A DNA stretch of 64,000 nt from Psychrobacter sp. UBA3962 (GTDB taxonomy: Bacteria > Pseudomonadota > Gammaproteobacteria > Pseudomonadales > Moraxellaceae). The notes beneath the pieces are model-generated. The model ran no database searches. It was not told the DNA's origin and saw nothing but the letters and a program-made list of their open reading frames with translations. Both the position numbers and the translations under genes were made by a program. The stretch is from the NCBI RefSeq assembly GCF_002385225.1, contig NZ_DGDC01000013.1, positions 1 through 64,000 on the forward strand, written 5' to 3'. Positions 51,889 through 61,974 of this stretch are shown here, one piece after another. The first letter of the stretch is position 1; each line of letters begins with the position of its first letter.

Positions 51889-52443
51889 ATGAAAGCATTG
51901 TTAGATTTTATCCCCTTACTCGCCTTTTTTTATGTGGCGAAAACCCAAGGTGTTTTGGCTGGTGCTGGGGCAATCTTAATCGCCACTGTGGCCGTGGCAG
52001 CTATTCACTTGATGACACAAAGAGGTCGTCTTACTAAACAGCAAGTTGTGACCTTAGTGCTAACCGTGGTCTTCTGTGGCTTAACGCTATTATTCCATGA
52101 CGAAATTTACTTGAAGTGGAAGTCAACGGTGATTAATGGGGTGTTCGCAGCGGCCTTATTAATCAGTGTATTGGTGGGCAAACCCCTGTTAGAGATGGCC
52201 ATGAAGAGTGTCTTTAGCTTGACCAAATCAGGATGGAATAAGCTAACTTTGGCATGGGTAGGCTACTTTGTCTTGATGGCTGGACTGCAGTATTACTTTG
52301 CCTTTTATACCAGCGAGCAAACTTGGATTAACTTCAAAAGCTATGGCTGGCTGCCTTTCATGTTGGTGTTTATGGTGGGTCAGTTTGTTATACTTAAAAA
52401 CCACCTCAATCCAGAAATCACCGACGACAAAACTAAAAAATAG
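51889..52443 (+). CDS. yciB: Inner membrane protein YciB (septation protein A family)
   Basis: 184 residues from ATG 51889, giving the typical start MKALLDFIPLLAFF; a GTG nine bases earlier is possible. Five membrane segments follow, with LLFHDEIYLKWKSTVINGVFA and WVGYFVLMAGLQYYFAF, conserved in YciB. It takes part in envelope integrity and septation. The next gene is yciI, the same order as in E. coli and relatives. Confidence 0.93.
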   Translation: MKALLDFIPLLAFFYVAKTQGVLAGAGAILIATVAVAAIHLMTQRGRLTKQQVVTLVLTVVFCGLTLLFHDEIYLKWKSTVINGVFAAALLISVLVGKPLLEMAMKSVFSLTKSGWNKLTLAWVGYFVLMAGLQYYFAFYTSEQTWINFKSYGWLPFMLVFMVGQFVILKNHLNPEITDDKTKK

Positions 52444-52550
52444 CTTAGACTTAACTCAGCTGTCGCAAGTTGAGTTTTGGCCCTAGTCTATAGTTTTCGC
52501 TTAGTCTGGACAGTTAACACAAACCCGCCCCTATCGATACGAGGCTTACT

Positions 52551-52847
52551 ATGCCATTATTCATGATTATTGGTCACGATGTTGCTAATTCTACACAGTT
52601 AAGACAAGAAACCCGTCCCGCTCATATTGCTCGCCTAAAGCAACTTGAGTCAGAAGGTCGACTGGTTATTGCCGGTCCTAACCCCATTGAACATGGGGAA
52701 GAGGGCATGTCAGGTAGCTTGGTTGTCGCCGCTTTTGATAGCTTAGAGGCTGTTCAACAATGGGCGAGCGAAGAGCCTTACTTAAAGGCAGGGGTTTATA
52801 GCCATGTCGATATTAAGCCCTTTATTCAAGCCTTGCCTTCTGCTTAA
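52551..52847 (+). CDS. yciI: YciI family protein
   Basis: 98 residues. The ferredoxin-like YciI fold is shown by RPAHIARLKQLESEGRLVIAGP with its conserved His and Asp-like positions, and FDSLEAVQQWASEEPYLKAGVY. Relatives include dienelactone-like enzymes, but YciI has no settled function. It lies 108 bases after yciB. Confidence 0.9.
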   Translation: MPLFMIIGHDVANSTQLRQETRPAHIARLKQLESEGRLVIAGPNPIEHGEEGMSGSLVVAAFDSLEAVQQWASEEPYLKAGVYSHVDIKPFIQALPSA

Positions 52848-52884
52848 TTGACCCCCAGTTTTATTCGTATTGGAACCCATCGCC

Positions 52885-53424
52885 ATGCCTGTTTCAAAAT
52901 GCTCTGCACACACTGCTGTTACCCCCTCTAAAGCTAAGAGTAATGCCTCAATAATCCATGCTGCCTTACTTGCCTGCACTTGGTCATTATCCGCCGCACT
53001 CATGCCGGTGGCTGCTTCTGCAGCACCTACTGTGGTGGTTAATAATGAGCAGCAGGCAGCTACTGCAGAGGAAGATCCACAGGTCGCCCCCCAACCCAAC
53101 ACTCCTTTTAATGAAGTTAATCCACAAAGCCCAAATCAACAACAGGCAAACCCAGGCGAAACCCCAAACGCCCTAGAAAACCCAAACAGTTTGGCCAGTG
53201 GCATGCAGCCCAGCGACTCTGAATTATCCGCTGCCAATCAAGAGTTACTTAGCCGTAATGCGCAATTGCAGCGCGATGTGAATGACCTAGAAACTCGGGT
53301 TAATGTGTTAATCAATGAGCGCAGTGGCCAGCTGTTTATGTATGGGGCAGTCACTGTAGCTGTTTCTTTATTTTTAGGCATCCTATTGGGGGGTTTCGTG
53401 TTCAGCAGACGCGATCGCTGGTAG
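52885..53424 (+). CDS. Membrane protein with periplasmic coiled coil, unknown
   Basis: About 179 residues from the ATG at 52885. A signal/anchor at residues about 24-47 (IIHAALLACTWSLSAALMPV) ends ASAAP. A Pro/Gln/Asn-rich linker follows, then a coiled coil (SAANQELLSRNAQLQRDVND) and a C-terminal membrane helix (GAVTVAVSLFLGILLGGFVF) ending in RRDRW. The end resembles the anchor part of SH3-and-anchor proteins, but no SH3 domain is present. Function unknown. It sits 38 bases after yciI. Confidence 0.7.
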   Translation: MPVSKCSAHTAVTPSKAKSNASIIHAALLACTWSLSAALMPVAASAAPTVVVNNEQQAATAEEDPQVAPQPNTPFNEVNPQSPNQQQANPGETPNALENPNSLASGMQPSDSELSAANQELLSRNAQLQRDVNDLETRVNVLINERSGQLFMYGAVTVAVSLFLGILLGGFVFSRRDRW

Positions 53425-53519
53425 TTAGTTGCTAATAGGTAGCTTGAATTAGTTAGTTGCCAGCAGTTAATTAGAGTCAGTTAGTCATTGCCTTTTTAAT
53501 TAAGACAAGTGAGTAAATC

Positions 53520-55778
53520 GTGAGTGAAGTAGCTAAGGTGATCCCTGCCAAACTGTCATGGCGTGAAGATGAGTTGGGCAACTTGGTACCCGTCTCGGAA
53601 GTCTTCGGCGACGTTTATTATTCTTTGGCCGATGGTCTGGCAGAGTCTCGTTATGTGTTTTTACAACAAAACCATCTACCTGAACGCTTTGCGGTTCTTT
53701 TTGAGCAGTATCTACAATCCCTTAATACGGATTCTAATATTAAAGCTACCACAGACAGCGCATCAAGCTCTGAAATTTCAAACAGCTTTACCATCGCTGA
53801 GCTGGGTTTTGGCACTGGACTCAACATTCTGGCCACTTGGCAACTGTGGCAGCAGACCAAACAAGCTGTCTATTCTCAGCATCCTCAACAAGAGGCCTGT
53901 AAGCCACAGCTTAGATATCAAGCGCCTCGCCTACATCTCATCAGCACTGAGAAGCACCCTCTAACCTTAGAGGACTTAACGCGTAGCTTGCAGAGCTGGC
54001 AAGACAATGACCCTACCCTCACGCCGCTCATCACTCGTTTATTGGCACTATATCCCACGTTAGTTTCAGGGTGTCATCGTTTACATTTAGAGCAGGATGT
54101 AACTTTAGATTTATGGCTAGGTGACGCCACTGAGAGCTTACAAAAGTTAGCTGGTGCTGACTACAATGCGTCTAATGAAGCTCAAATAGACGCTTGGTAT
54201 TTGGATGGTTTCGCACCCTCTTGTAATGAGTCACTATGGGCGAAGCAAATCTTTGAGCAGGTGCAGCGTCTATCAAACATAGGCACCACTGCAGCTACTT
54301 TTAGTTGTGCTGGGGTGGTAAAAAGAGGCTTAGAATCAGCCGGCTTCGAGATAAAAAAAGTCAAAGGCTTTGGTCGTAAACGTGAAATGCTTACCGCCAG
54401 AAGATTAAAGAATACAGGCTCTGATAACGATGAGTCTGATAGCCTAACTATCAATATCAATCAAAAAGAACGCTTTGAGAATGAACGCTATAAAAAAGTA
54501 GCCATTATTGGAGCAGGCGTCTCTGGCCTCATGGTCGCCTGGTCTCTGGCTCAGCGCGGACTAAGAATCACTTTAATTGACCAATCTGCCCCTTTAGCTG
54601 GCGCGTCTGGCAACCCTAGAGCCTTATTAGCACCAAAAATGACGCCTATTACCCACGTAGCAGAGCATTTGCACAGTATTGGCTATCTGTATAGTGAGCG
54701 CTTATATCGACAGCTAGATAGGCAGAATGAGCTGCTTTTGGACTCAGCTAAGACAGATCCTAATCTTAACCTGACTAGCCAAATATTTCAGGCCACAGGC
54801 ACTGTAGATTTACTAGTGAAGTCTAACGTCGGGGTTGCGCAGATTGCTGAGTATCCTGAGCAAATGGCGACCACTTTAGCGGAAGAGAAAGCCCAAGAAA
54901 TCACAGGCTTAGAGTGTCAAGCTTTAGAGGAAAATCTCTACTTACCTCAAGCGGGTTTGGTGAATCCTAAAGCTTTGGCCGACACTATTTTGAATCATCC
55001 CAACATTCACTTTAAGCAGGCCAGAATTCAGCAGATACAGGTTTCTGAAACTTCAGCTAATGCGTCTGGGAAGGTACAGTTAATTGCGGAATCTGCTGTG
55101 CTAAATGATCATAATGATAACAGTGAAGCTGATAAAGATGATGAACTGGCTAACTTTGATGCAGTCATTATTGCTACCGCTTTTGACAGTCAGAATTTAG
55201 ATGCTCGGATATTTGAGTTTCGTAGAATCCGTGGTCAATTGTCTTGGTTTCAGCCCACACAAGAGCAGTTAACAGCTTTACCCAAATTACCGCTTAAATA
55301 TGGCGGTTATTGCGCCAGCTTTACCCCTTGCAAAAATGATGAACTGCTGAATCCTGTTTCAGTTAATACGCCTAGTTTTTTATTGGGAGCTAGCTTTGTT
55401 CGCAACGACATGGATACTGAGATTCGTGCCTCCGAGCACCAAGTCAACTATGACAAGCTGATCACAGCTGTCCCTGAGCTTGATAGCGTTCTAGCTAGCA
55501 CTAAGACAAACAATGAAGACAATGATTATGCGGGCTGGCAAGCCCGTGTCGGTATCCGTGCTCAAACCCCAGACTATCATCCCTTAGTGGGGCGAGTTGA
55601 TGAAGAGGGCTTTATTTGGACCTTAAGTGGTATGGGGTCAAAGGGTTATGCCTTCGCCCCTATATGCGCTGAGGTTATCGCCGATATGATGCTCGGCCAA
55701 TACACGCCTTTGCCAAAATCGCTGCTAGAGAGATTGTCTCCACAGCGTAGTAGTCTACAAAAGCCGTTACCTAAATGA
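53520..55778 (+). CDS. mnmC: Bifunctional tRNA wobble uridine modification protein MnmC
   Basis: 752 residues, starting with GTG. The N-terminal methyltransferase has AELGFGTGLNILATWQLW (SAM motif) and DAWYLDGFAPSCNESLW near residue 222. The C-terminal oxidase begins near residue 326 with KVAIIGAGVSGLMVAWSLAQ (FAD), SGNPRALLAPKM and WTLSGMGSKGYAFAPICAE. It removes the carboxymethyl group and then methylates to give mnm5s2U at position 34. Both halves are complete. The sequence before the start has short repeats of GTTAGTTG type. Confidence 0.94.
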   Translation: MSEVAKVIPAKLSWREDELGNLVPVSEVFGDVYYSLADGLAESRYVFLQQNHLPERFAVLFEQYLQSLNTDSNIKATTDSASSSEISNSFTIAELGFGTGLNILATWQLWQQTKQAVYSQHPQQEACKPQLRYQAPRLHLISTEKHPLTLEDLTRSLQSWQDNDPTLTPLITRLLALYPTLVSGCHRLHLEQDVTLDLWLGDATESLQKLAGADYNASNEAQIDAWYLDGFAPSCNESLWAKQIFEQVQRLSNIGTTAATFSCAGVVKRGLESAGFEIKKVKGFGRKREMLTARRLKNTGSDNDESDSLTININQKERFENERYKKVAIIGAGVSGLMVAWSLAQRGLRITLIDQSAPLAGASGNPRALLAPKMTPITHVAEHLHSIGYLYSERLYRQLDRQNELLLDSAKTDPNLNLTSQIFQATGTVDLLVKSNVGVAQIAEYPEQMATTLAEEKAQEITGLECQALEENLYLPQAGLVNPKALADTILNHPNIHFKQARIQQIQVSETSANASGKVQLIAESAVLNDHNDNSEADKDDELANFDAVIIATAFDSQNLDARIFEFRRIRGQLSWFQPTQEQLTALPKLPLKYGGYCASFTPCKNDELLNPVSVNTPSFLLGASFVRNDMDTEIRASEHQVNYDKLITAVPELDSVLASTKTNNEDNDYAGWQARVGIRAQTPDYHPLVGRVDEEGFIWTLSGMGSKGYAFAPICAEVIADMMLGQYTPLPKSLLERLSPQRSSLQKPLPK

Positions 55779-55811
55779 TCCGATGACTAAATGAGTAGTT
55801 ATCTATGTTAT

Positions 55812-56621
55812 CTACTTAGTGCTTAGCATGGCTAAGGTTTCGCTTACCATCACCATGCCTACTACTGAGGTGACTGCTACTGCTGAGCCATAGCCACCAC
55901 AGTGCAACCCTCCGGTTTGGACGCTGCCATCGGCTGACTTATTAACGATGGGCGGCTGCGTTGAATAGACACATTTAATGCCAAATTTTTCCTTTAATTG
56001 TTTGTTAATACCATGCTCATTACGCAGCTTGGTTCGCAAACGTGCCAGCAAAGGATCTTGATAAGTATCTTTTAAATCACTAACCGTAATTTGCAGCGGA
56101 TCGGTCTTACCGCCTGCCCCACCAGCACAAATCAGTTTTAACTTATTAAAACGGCAGTGCAAAGCAATGGCCAATTTCGCTGACATGTCATCGGTACAAT
56201 CCAAGACGATGGTCGCCTCGCCTTGCTGCAATTTTTGCTTCGCTTGTTCTCGGTTAGGTAATAACTGGGCCACATTTTCTGGGGCCAAAAAATCATCAAC
56301 CAATGTCAGCTCTAGTCTAGGGTTAATTTGACGTACCCGCTCTGCCATCTCCTCAATTTTACTTTTGCCAAAGCTGCTGTCGAGTGCTGGCAATTGTCGA
56401 TTGACATTAGAGGCCACTAACACATCCATGTCTATCAAGGTCATTTTGCCAATGGCAGTACGTGCCAGCCCTTCAGCGACCCAAGTTCCGACACCCCCCA
56501 CTCCAATTACAATCACATGTGCCTGTTCAAAATTTGTAAAGCTGGATTGGCCATATAAAGTCTGTGTGCCTTTAAAGCGTCTGTCATACTGGCTATTGTC
56601 TAAAGATGAAGATGAGGTCAT
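55812..56621 (-). CDS. tcdA: tRNA threonylcarbamoyladenosine dehydratase
   Basis: 269 residues. E1-like/ThiF fold: RRFKGTQTLYG, VIVIGVGGVGTWVAEGLAR (ATP), IDMDVLVASNVNRQLPAL and the catalytic region with CVYSTQPP. The later segment GGLHCGGYGSAVAVTSVVGM is typical of TcdA (CsdL). It dehydrates t6A37 to the cyclic form in tRNAs reading ANN codons. Convergent with mnmC, another tRNA-modifying gene. Confidence 0.93.
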   Translation of the reverse strand: MTSSSSLDNSQYDRRFKGTQTLYGQSSFTNFEQAHVIVIGVGGVGTWVAEGLARTAIGKMTLIDMDVLVASNVNRQLPALDSSFGKSKIEEMAERVRQINPRLELTLVDDFLAPENVAQLLPNREQAKQKLQQGEATIVLDCTDDMSAKLAIALHCRFNKLKLICAGGAGGKTDPLQITVSDLKDTYQDPLLARLRTKLRNEHGINKQLKEKFGIKCVYSTQPPIVNKSADGSVQTGGLHCGGYGSAVAVTSVVGMVMVSETLAMLSTK

Positions 56622-56762
56622 AAAGTACCTTATTTTCTGTCAATTGAGAAAGTGGAAGAGAAACAAGTGAAGGAGGTTTTATGTTCAGAAGTTTAAGCTA
56701 AAGGGCTTAACTTAAAATCAGGTGGCCTATTATACTGTATAGCAAAATTTATATAACCTACG

Positions 56763-57632
56763 TTATTCAGGATAAGCCCAGTCGACTCTTAAAGCCTCAC
56801 AGCTGTTTTGCCACAATTGTCTAGCCAAGCTTTCCTCATCAACCTCAAGCAGCTTAGCCAAGCCTTGAAGTACAAAGCCTAAATTACCGGGTACATTTCT
56901 CGTTGGCTCCTCTCCTTGCTGACAGCATATCGGAGTCATGTCGGGACAATCAGTCTCTAGCACTAAGCACTGTAAGCCATAGGTTTCGACCGCTGCTCTT
57001 ATGGCTCGGCGTAGTTTTTTGGCATTGGTGTTGGTTATCTGACCGGTAACCCCCAGTTTAAATCCTAGTTTCACAAAGGCCTTTGCCTCTTGCTCACCGC
57101 CGCTAAAACTATGAGCAATACCGCCCAGCTTATTGGCGTTATACTTGTGTTTTTTTAGTAGCGCTAGGCATTCCGCGTGAGCCTTACGAATATGTAGCAG
57201 AACTGGCAGTTGATGCTGAGCCGCCAAATCTAATTGCGCCTCAAAAAAGCGTTTTTGTTTCGCCACCGACTGCTCGCTCTTTAACTCATCAGTGAAAGTA
57301 TCTAATCCAATTTCTCCAATAGCCACATTGGGATGCATTTGTAAAAACTGTGCTAGTTGCTCTAAATCCGCTTCGGTATGCTCAGAGATATAAGCAGGAT
57401 GCAGTCCTGAAGCAAGATAAACCTTTGGTACTTTGGCCCCACTGTCTGCTTGATCCGCTAACTGTTGCTGTGTCTGTAACATGCGATCGAAATACTTCGC
57501 ATAATAGCCTATTAACAGTAAGTGACGCACCCCAGAGTGATAAGCCGACGTGGCCAACTCAACCCTATCTGCATCAAAGACAAAATCGTCGAAGTGAGTA
57601 TGCGTGTCTATCAAAGGGTAATGGGTATCCAT
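56763..57632 (-). CDS. TatD family hydrolase
   Basis: 289 residues from the ATG at 57632, which has AGGG 8 bases upstream; two longer starts are less likely. The metal site is LIDTHTHFDDF, GLHPAYISEH, IGEIGLDTF, PVLLHIRKAH, GGIAHSFSG and VLETDCPDM. TatD-type metal-dependent nucleases act on DNA or, in relatives, D-aminoacyl-tRNA or rRNA fragments. Which TatD subtype this is cannot be settled here. Confidence 0.9.
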   Translation of the reverse strand: MDTHYPLIDTHTHFDDFVFDADRVELATSAYHSGVRHLLLIGYYAKYFDRMLQTQQQLADQADSGAKVPKVYLASGLHPAYISEHTEADLEQLAQFLQMHPNVAIGEIGLDTFTDELKSEQSVAKQKRFFEAQLDLAAQHQLPVLLHIRKAHAECLALLKKHKYNANKLGGIAHSFSGGEQEAKAFVKLGFKLGVTGQITNTNAKKLRRAIRAAVETYGLQCLVLETDCPDMTPICCQQGEEPTRNVPGNLGFVLQGLAKLLEVDEESLARQLWQNSCEALRVDWAYPE

Positions 57633-57735
57633 TTCCAATCCCTTATTATTTTGACTGTGTGGCATAGTGGCTCGTTGCGACCTCAAGTTTTAAAGTTTGA
57701 TTAATACAGATCTGATAAATTAGGACTGATATAAA

Positions 57736-57951
57736 TTAAGATTGTTGCCCATCAAGTCTGTTGTCGTTATTGTCCTTACTCTCATCGCTGCTAGACTCAG
57801 TATCGCTTTTGAACGGATCTTCATTCTCTGTGGCAGGGGCTAAATCTGCAGCGATTTTGTCTTTACCTTTAACATCTCGACTACTACGTCTAGGGATTAG
57901 CAATAATGCCAAGCCTACTGCTCCTAATTTTAGGACCTTTGAATAGCGCAT
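57736..57951 (-). CDS. Small membrane-anchored protein, unknown
   Basis: 71 residues. AGGAGG four bases before the ATG makes translation likely. Residues about 8-20 (LGAVGLALLLIP) form a short membrane anchor, followed by RRSSRDVKGKD and an acidic Asp/Ser/Glu/Asn-rich tail. No conserved motif. It lies upstream of the tatD-like gene on the same strand and may be co-transcribed with it. Confidence 0.65.
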   Translation of the reverse strand: MRYSKVLKLGAVGLALLLIPRRSSRDVKGKDKIAADLAPATENEDPFKSDTESSSDESKDNNDNRLDGQQS

Positions 57952-58267
57952 ACTGCCTCCTGTTTTTTATTCATATTTCTCTATCGATAATTTTAATTGC
58001 TGCTTTTTAGTGGCTGGCTTTTAATAGCTTCTATCTCTAACAGTAGCTTATGCCGCTGTTATATCTCAATGCATATTACATTTAAATATGAAATAACAAC
58101 ACATAATACAAGCTCAAAAATACGCTAGGTTATAATACGTGCTTAAATCAAAAGCTTGCTATAACCTCCCATAAAAATTGGCTTTTTTACTCCTATTTTT
58201 ATCGAAAAGCAGGGGTTTATAGTCTTGCTAATTTTTTAATATTACTCGTTTATTTTAGGCAATAACT
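57952..58267. other. Intergenic region upstream of the PLP decarboxylase gene
   Basis: 316 AT-rich bases between divergent genes. I see no clear promoter pair, hairpin or additional coding frame. Confidence 0.5.
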
Positions 58268-59707
58268 ATGACTTCTAATAATAATGACGCTACCCTATTT
58301 AATTGGGAGGAGGCCAAAGCCTCTTTAACCAAATTCATGCCACTCATGGTAGAAGAGCAAATTCATACCGCCCAATCAGATATCGTTAATCCCCTACCTG
58401 AAGCTAAGAAGCAAGCCATTATCGATATCCCATTCCAAGAAGAGCCAAGATCAGCAGATGAGGTAATGCACGAACTCAATGAGCTGGTATATAAATACCG
58501 TACGAAACAAAGTCATCCTCGTTTTTTCTCCTTCATACCTTTAGCCCTGTCTCCTATCTCTGTGGTTGGTGAGGCCATTAACTCTTTTTATTCGCCTTAT
58601 GGGGGCAGTCATACTTTAAGTGAGGGCATGGCCGTCGCCGAAAAGAAACTTATGAACTGGATGGGCGAACAAATTGGCTATCCGGTAAAAGAGCTGGGCG
58701 GGCTGTTCGTCTCCGGGGGCTCTATGGCGAATCTAACTGCTTCTATTGTGGCTCGAGATGAGAAATTAAAGGAAGATGAGTTGCTTAAAGGCACCGTCTA
58801 CGTCTCTGATCAGACCCATTCTTCTGTAGCCAAGGGCATCCGTATTATGGGTATTCCTAGAGCCAATATCCGCAAAGTTAAGACCAATGATGCGTTTCAA
58901 ATGATAGCAGAAGATCTAGAAAAGCAAATCGAGCAGGACAAAGCCAATGGCATGATTCCCTTTTTAATTGTCGGCTCTTGTGGCACCACCAATACCGGCT
59001 CAATCGACCCGCTACACCAGCTGGCTGATATCAGTGAAGCTCATGATATGTGGCTCCACATTGATGGGGCCTATGGAGCGAGTGCCATTTTATCTTCGCA
59101 CCGTCAACTGTTAGATGGCATTGAGCGTAGTGATTCTATCAGTTGGGATGGTCACAAATGGCTGTTTCAAACTTATGGTTGTGCGGTAGTCATCTGCAAA
59201 GATCGTCAAGCCATGTCGCGTACTTTTAGCGAAAACCCTGAATATTTAACCGACATTCAATCGGATGATTCCAACATTAACTTTTGGGACATGGGTATCG
59301 AATTGACTGCGCCGGCAAGAGGCATGCGTCTGTGGTATACCTTACAAAGAGTAGGCTTAAAAGAGATGCGAAATGCCATCGATAAAGGGTTTGAAAACGC
59401 ACAACATTTTGAAAACTTGTTCCGCCAGCAGTCTCACTTTGAAATTGTGTCCCCTGCCCGGCTAAGCATCGTTAACGTACGTTTTAATGACGGCAAGCAC
59501 AGCGAACAGGAGCTGAATCAGATTAATAAAAAACTGTCTGAGCTATCGACAAAGAGAAACAATGCCATTTATTACACCACCCTACTACATAACAAAACTG
59601 TATTAAGATTCTGTTGTATGCATCCTTTATTGACCAAACAAGATGTGCAACAAGTGGTTGATCAAATTAATGAGGACCTTGTTGCTTTAGGCTTAGTTGA
59701 GCCATAA
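58268..59707 (+). CDS. Pyridoxal-phosphate-dependent (group II) decarboxylase
   Basis: 479 residues. HPRFFSFIPLALSPISVVGE, GGLFVSGGSMANLTA, DQTHSSVAKG (PLP-stacking His), GSCGTTNTGSIDP, WLHIDGAYGAS and SWDGHKWLFQTYGC with the PLP lysine near residue 297 place it among the group II decarboxylases. Closest types are aromatic-L-amino-acid/tyrosine and 2,4-diaminobutyrate decarboxylases; the substrate is not decided. No adjacent aminotransferase or transporter gives a clue. It ends at a terminator shared with ssb. Confidence 0.85.
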   Translation: MTSNNNDATLFNWEEAKASLTKFMPLMVEEQIHTAQSDIVNPLPEAKKQAIIDIPFQEEPRSADEVMHELNELVYKYRTKQSHPRFFSFIPLALSPISVVGEAINSFYSPYGGSHTLSEGMAVAEKKLMNWMGEQIGYPVKELGGLFVSGGSMANLTASIVARDEKLKEDELLKGTVYVSDQTHSSVAKGIRIMGIPRANIRKVKTNDAFQMIAEDLEKQIEQDKANGMIPFLIVGSCGTTNTGSIDPLHQLADISEAHDMWLHIDGAYGASAILSSHRQLLDGIERSDSISWDGHKWLFQTYGCAVVICKDRQAMSRTFSENPEYLTDIQSDDSNINFWDMGIELTAPARGMRLWYTLQRVGLKEMRNAIDKGFENAQHFENLFRQQSHFEIVSPARLSIVNVRFNDGKHSEQELNQINKKLSELSTKRNNAIYYTTLLHNKTVLRFCCMHPLLTKQDVQQVVDQINEDLVALGLVEP

Positions 59708-59774
59708 CCGCTTATTTAATATTAATTTGTTCTTTGTTATCATCATTGACTACTTAAAGTAAAAACTCTTAAAA

Positions 59775-59808
59775 AAAATAAGCCCCGCAAATTGCAGGGC
59801 TTATTTTT
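59775..59808. terminator. Bidirectional intrinsic terminator
   Basis: AAAATAAGCCCTGC-type stem: AAATAAGCCC on the left pairs with GGGCTTATTT on the right around CGCAAATTGCA; T-runs occur both ways. It separates the decarboxylase gene from the convergent ssb. Confidence 0.87.
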
Positions 59809-59833
59809 AGCTAAATCCTGTTTTGTATAAGAT

Positions 59834-60502
59834 TTAGAATGGGATATCATCATCTTTAGGAGTATCTGTCATGCCGCCCGCAGGAATAGTGGTTTGGTTA
59901 TTAAACGCAGGAGCAGGAGCCGGCTGTGGTGCTGCAGCAGGAGTTTGAGGAGCAAAGGTATTTTGGTTATTGCCAGCGCCTTGATTACCACCTTGTTGGC
60001 CGTGATACCCACCACCTTGTTGGCCTTGGTATCCGCCACTTTGTTGACCTTGATATCCACCGCCTTGCTGGCCTTGGAAACCGCCTTGTGGGTCTTGACC
60101 GCCCTGGAAACCACCTTGATTCCCATAACCACCTGGCCCTGATTGGCCACCGCCCATACCACCGCCACTAGCGCCACCTAACATTTGCATTTGATCAGCG
60201 CGAATCTCGGTAGTGTAACGATCTTGACCGTTCTGGTCTTGCCATTTACGGGTACGTAAGCTGCCCTCGATATAAACTTGGCTACCTTTACGTAAATATT
60301 GAGCTGCGATTTCACCTAGACGGTTAAACAATGAAATACGATGCCATTCGGTCGCTTCACGCTTCTCGCCGGTTTGTTTGTCAGTCCACTGTTCAGAGGT
60401 TGCCACTGAAATATTGGTGACACTGCCCCCATTGCTAAATTGACGGGTCTCAGGATCAGCCCCTAAATGACCCACAATAATTACTTTGTTAATACCACGC
60501 AT
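59834..60502 (-). CDS. ssb: Single-stranded DNA-binding protein
   Basis: 222 residues. The OB fold covers residues 1-110: MRGINKVIIVGHLGADPETR, WHRISLFNRLGEIAAQYL and GSQVYIEGSLRTRKW. A Gly/Gln-rich linker contains about five GYQGQQ-type repeats (residues about 140-175), and the end DDDIPF is the protein-interaction tip. It coats single-stranded DNA in replication and repair. Order ssb - MFS - uvrA is kept in Acinetobacter and relatives. Confidence 0.97.
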   Translation of the reverse strand: MRGINKVIIVGHLGADPETRQFSNGGSVTNISVATSEQWTDKQTGEKREATEWHRISLFNRLGEIAAQYLRKGSQVYIEGSLRTRKWQDQNGQDRYTTEIRADQMQMLGGASGGGMGGGQSGPGGYGNQGGFQGGQDPQGGFQGQQGGGYQGQQSGGYQGQQGGGYHGQQGGNQGAGNNQNTFAPQTPAAAPQPAPAPAFNNQTTIPAGGMTDTPKDDDIPF

Positions 60503-60609
60503 AAGGCTTCCTTTTTATATATTTATTTAATAAATTATTAACTAATGATTAATAAAAGCTATCTATAACTTACTTTATAGCACATGTCGTCACTGTACCG
60601 AAATTTTAA

Positions 60610-61974
60610 TTAAATATCTAGCTTAGTTTGGGTTAGTTGCGACAGTAATTGTCGTGAATTATCGGTCAGCTTTTGTTTGTCTAACTTTAAATAGGCCACG
60701 CCATCTTTGGGCATAACCACCACCTCATCGACCCCCTCGACGTCCATAACTTGCTGCGACCAAGCCGATAAATCTGCCTGTTTTGGAATGGCCATTGTGG
60801 TGCTGGTAAGATAAGGTGGCTGGGCAATGGGCAAGATTAATAATAAGGCCAGTGCCATCACCCCACCGAGTAATCCCCAAGACAACATAACCCCTTGGTT
60901 TAATAGCATACCGCCTAAAGCACCTCCGAAAAAAGCTCCTAGAAACTGACTGGAGGAGTTAATCCCCATCGCTGTTGCTTTATTAGCAACAGGGGCTTTT
61001 TTAGAGATCCAAGACGGAATGGTCGCTTCCAATAAGTTAAAGCCAATAAAATACAGGCCCAACCCCAAGATCAAACCTATGCCATATTGGCTACCTACTG
61101 TCAAACTAAGTAAAGCTGCCACCATCACCGCTATGGCTGACAAGAATACTTGGCGCATTTTTTGCTTTTTTTCAGCAATAATAATAAACGGAATGGCGAT
61201 GGCAAACCCGACAAATAATAACGGCAAGTACACCAAACCTTGTTGACGTACCTCTAGCCCCAATACCTCGCCAAGCTGATGCGGTACAATCACAAAAATG
61301 GCAGTCATGGTCAGATGCAGCGCAAAAATACCGAAATGCAGACGGTTTAAATCTGCAATCGCCAAGACCTCTTTTAACTGAGCCCCAATCGATTTGTTAT
61401 CAAGGTTGTGCTTCAGCACTCGCACTGGCGTTGGCACTAACAATAACAGCAACATGGCCAGCACGGCGAACCCTGCTGTTAACCAAAATAAACCTGACAT
61501 GCCAACTGAAGCGACCATCATTGGCCCTAAAGCAAACGACAACATAATGGAGGTTGCAATAGTTAAGCCCATGGTTGCCATGGCTTTGGTGCGTTGCTGT
61601 TCACGGGTTACATCAGCAAGTAGCGCCATCATCACCCCAGATACCGCGCCACTACCTGCTAAGGCTCGACCAATAATAACTCCGTAAATGTCCGTGGCCG
61701 TTGCAGCTACTATTCCGCCAATGGCAAATAACAGCAATCCAAAGAATATCATGGGTTTGCGCGGGAATTTGTCCGCAGCCATACTCATAGGGATTTGAAA
61801 TATGGCTTGACCCAAACCATAAATACCCACTGCTAGGCCAATTAAAAACGGCGTGGCATGGGCATAGTTACTGCCATATACTGAAAATACTGGCACAATC
61901 ATAAACAGCCCGATCATCCGCAAGGCAAATATGCCACCTATACTACCAATGGCCCGTTTCTCGATGCTATTCAT
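60610..61974 (-). CDS. MFS transporter, YajR-like
   Basis: 454 residues, twelve membrane helices. The MFS motif A-like segment QIPMSMAADKFPRKPM follows helix 2, and GRALAGSGAVSGVMMALLAD is in helix 4. The C-terminal 70 residues (LSAWSQQVMDVEGVDEVVVM, then LKLDKQKL) form a ferredoxin-like domain as in YajR. The substrate is unknown. The gene lies between ssb and uvrA, diverging from uvrA. A proton-driven exporter is the likely type. Confidence 0.86.
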   Translation of the reverse strand: MNSIEKRAIGSIGGIFALRMIGLFMIVPVFSVYGSNYAHATPFLIGLAVGIYGLGQAIFQIPMSMAADKFPRKPMIFFGLLLFAIGGIVAATATDIYGVIIGRALAGSGAVSGVMMALLADVTREQQRTKAMATMGLTIATSIMLSFALGPMMVASVGMSGLFWLTAGFAVLAMLLLLLVPTPVRVLKHNLDNKSIGAQLKEVLAIADLNRLHFGIFALHLTMTAIFVIVPHQLGEVLGLEVRQQGLVYLPLLFVGFAIAIPFIIIAEKKQKMRQVFLSAIAVMVAALLSLTVGSQYGIGLILGLGLYFIGFNLLEATIPSWISKKAPVANKATAMGINSSSQFLGAFFGGALGGMLLNQGVMLSWGLLGGVMALALLLILPIAQPPYLTSTTMAIPKQADLSAWSQQVMDVEGVDEVVVMPKDGVAYLKLDKQKLTDNSRQLLSQLTQTKLDI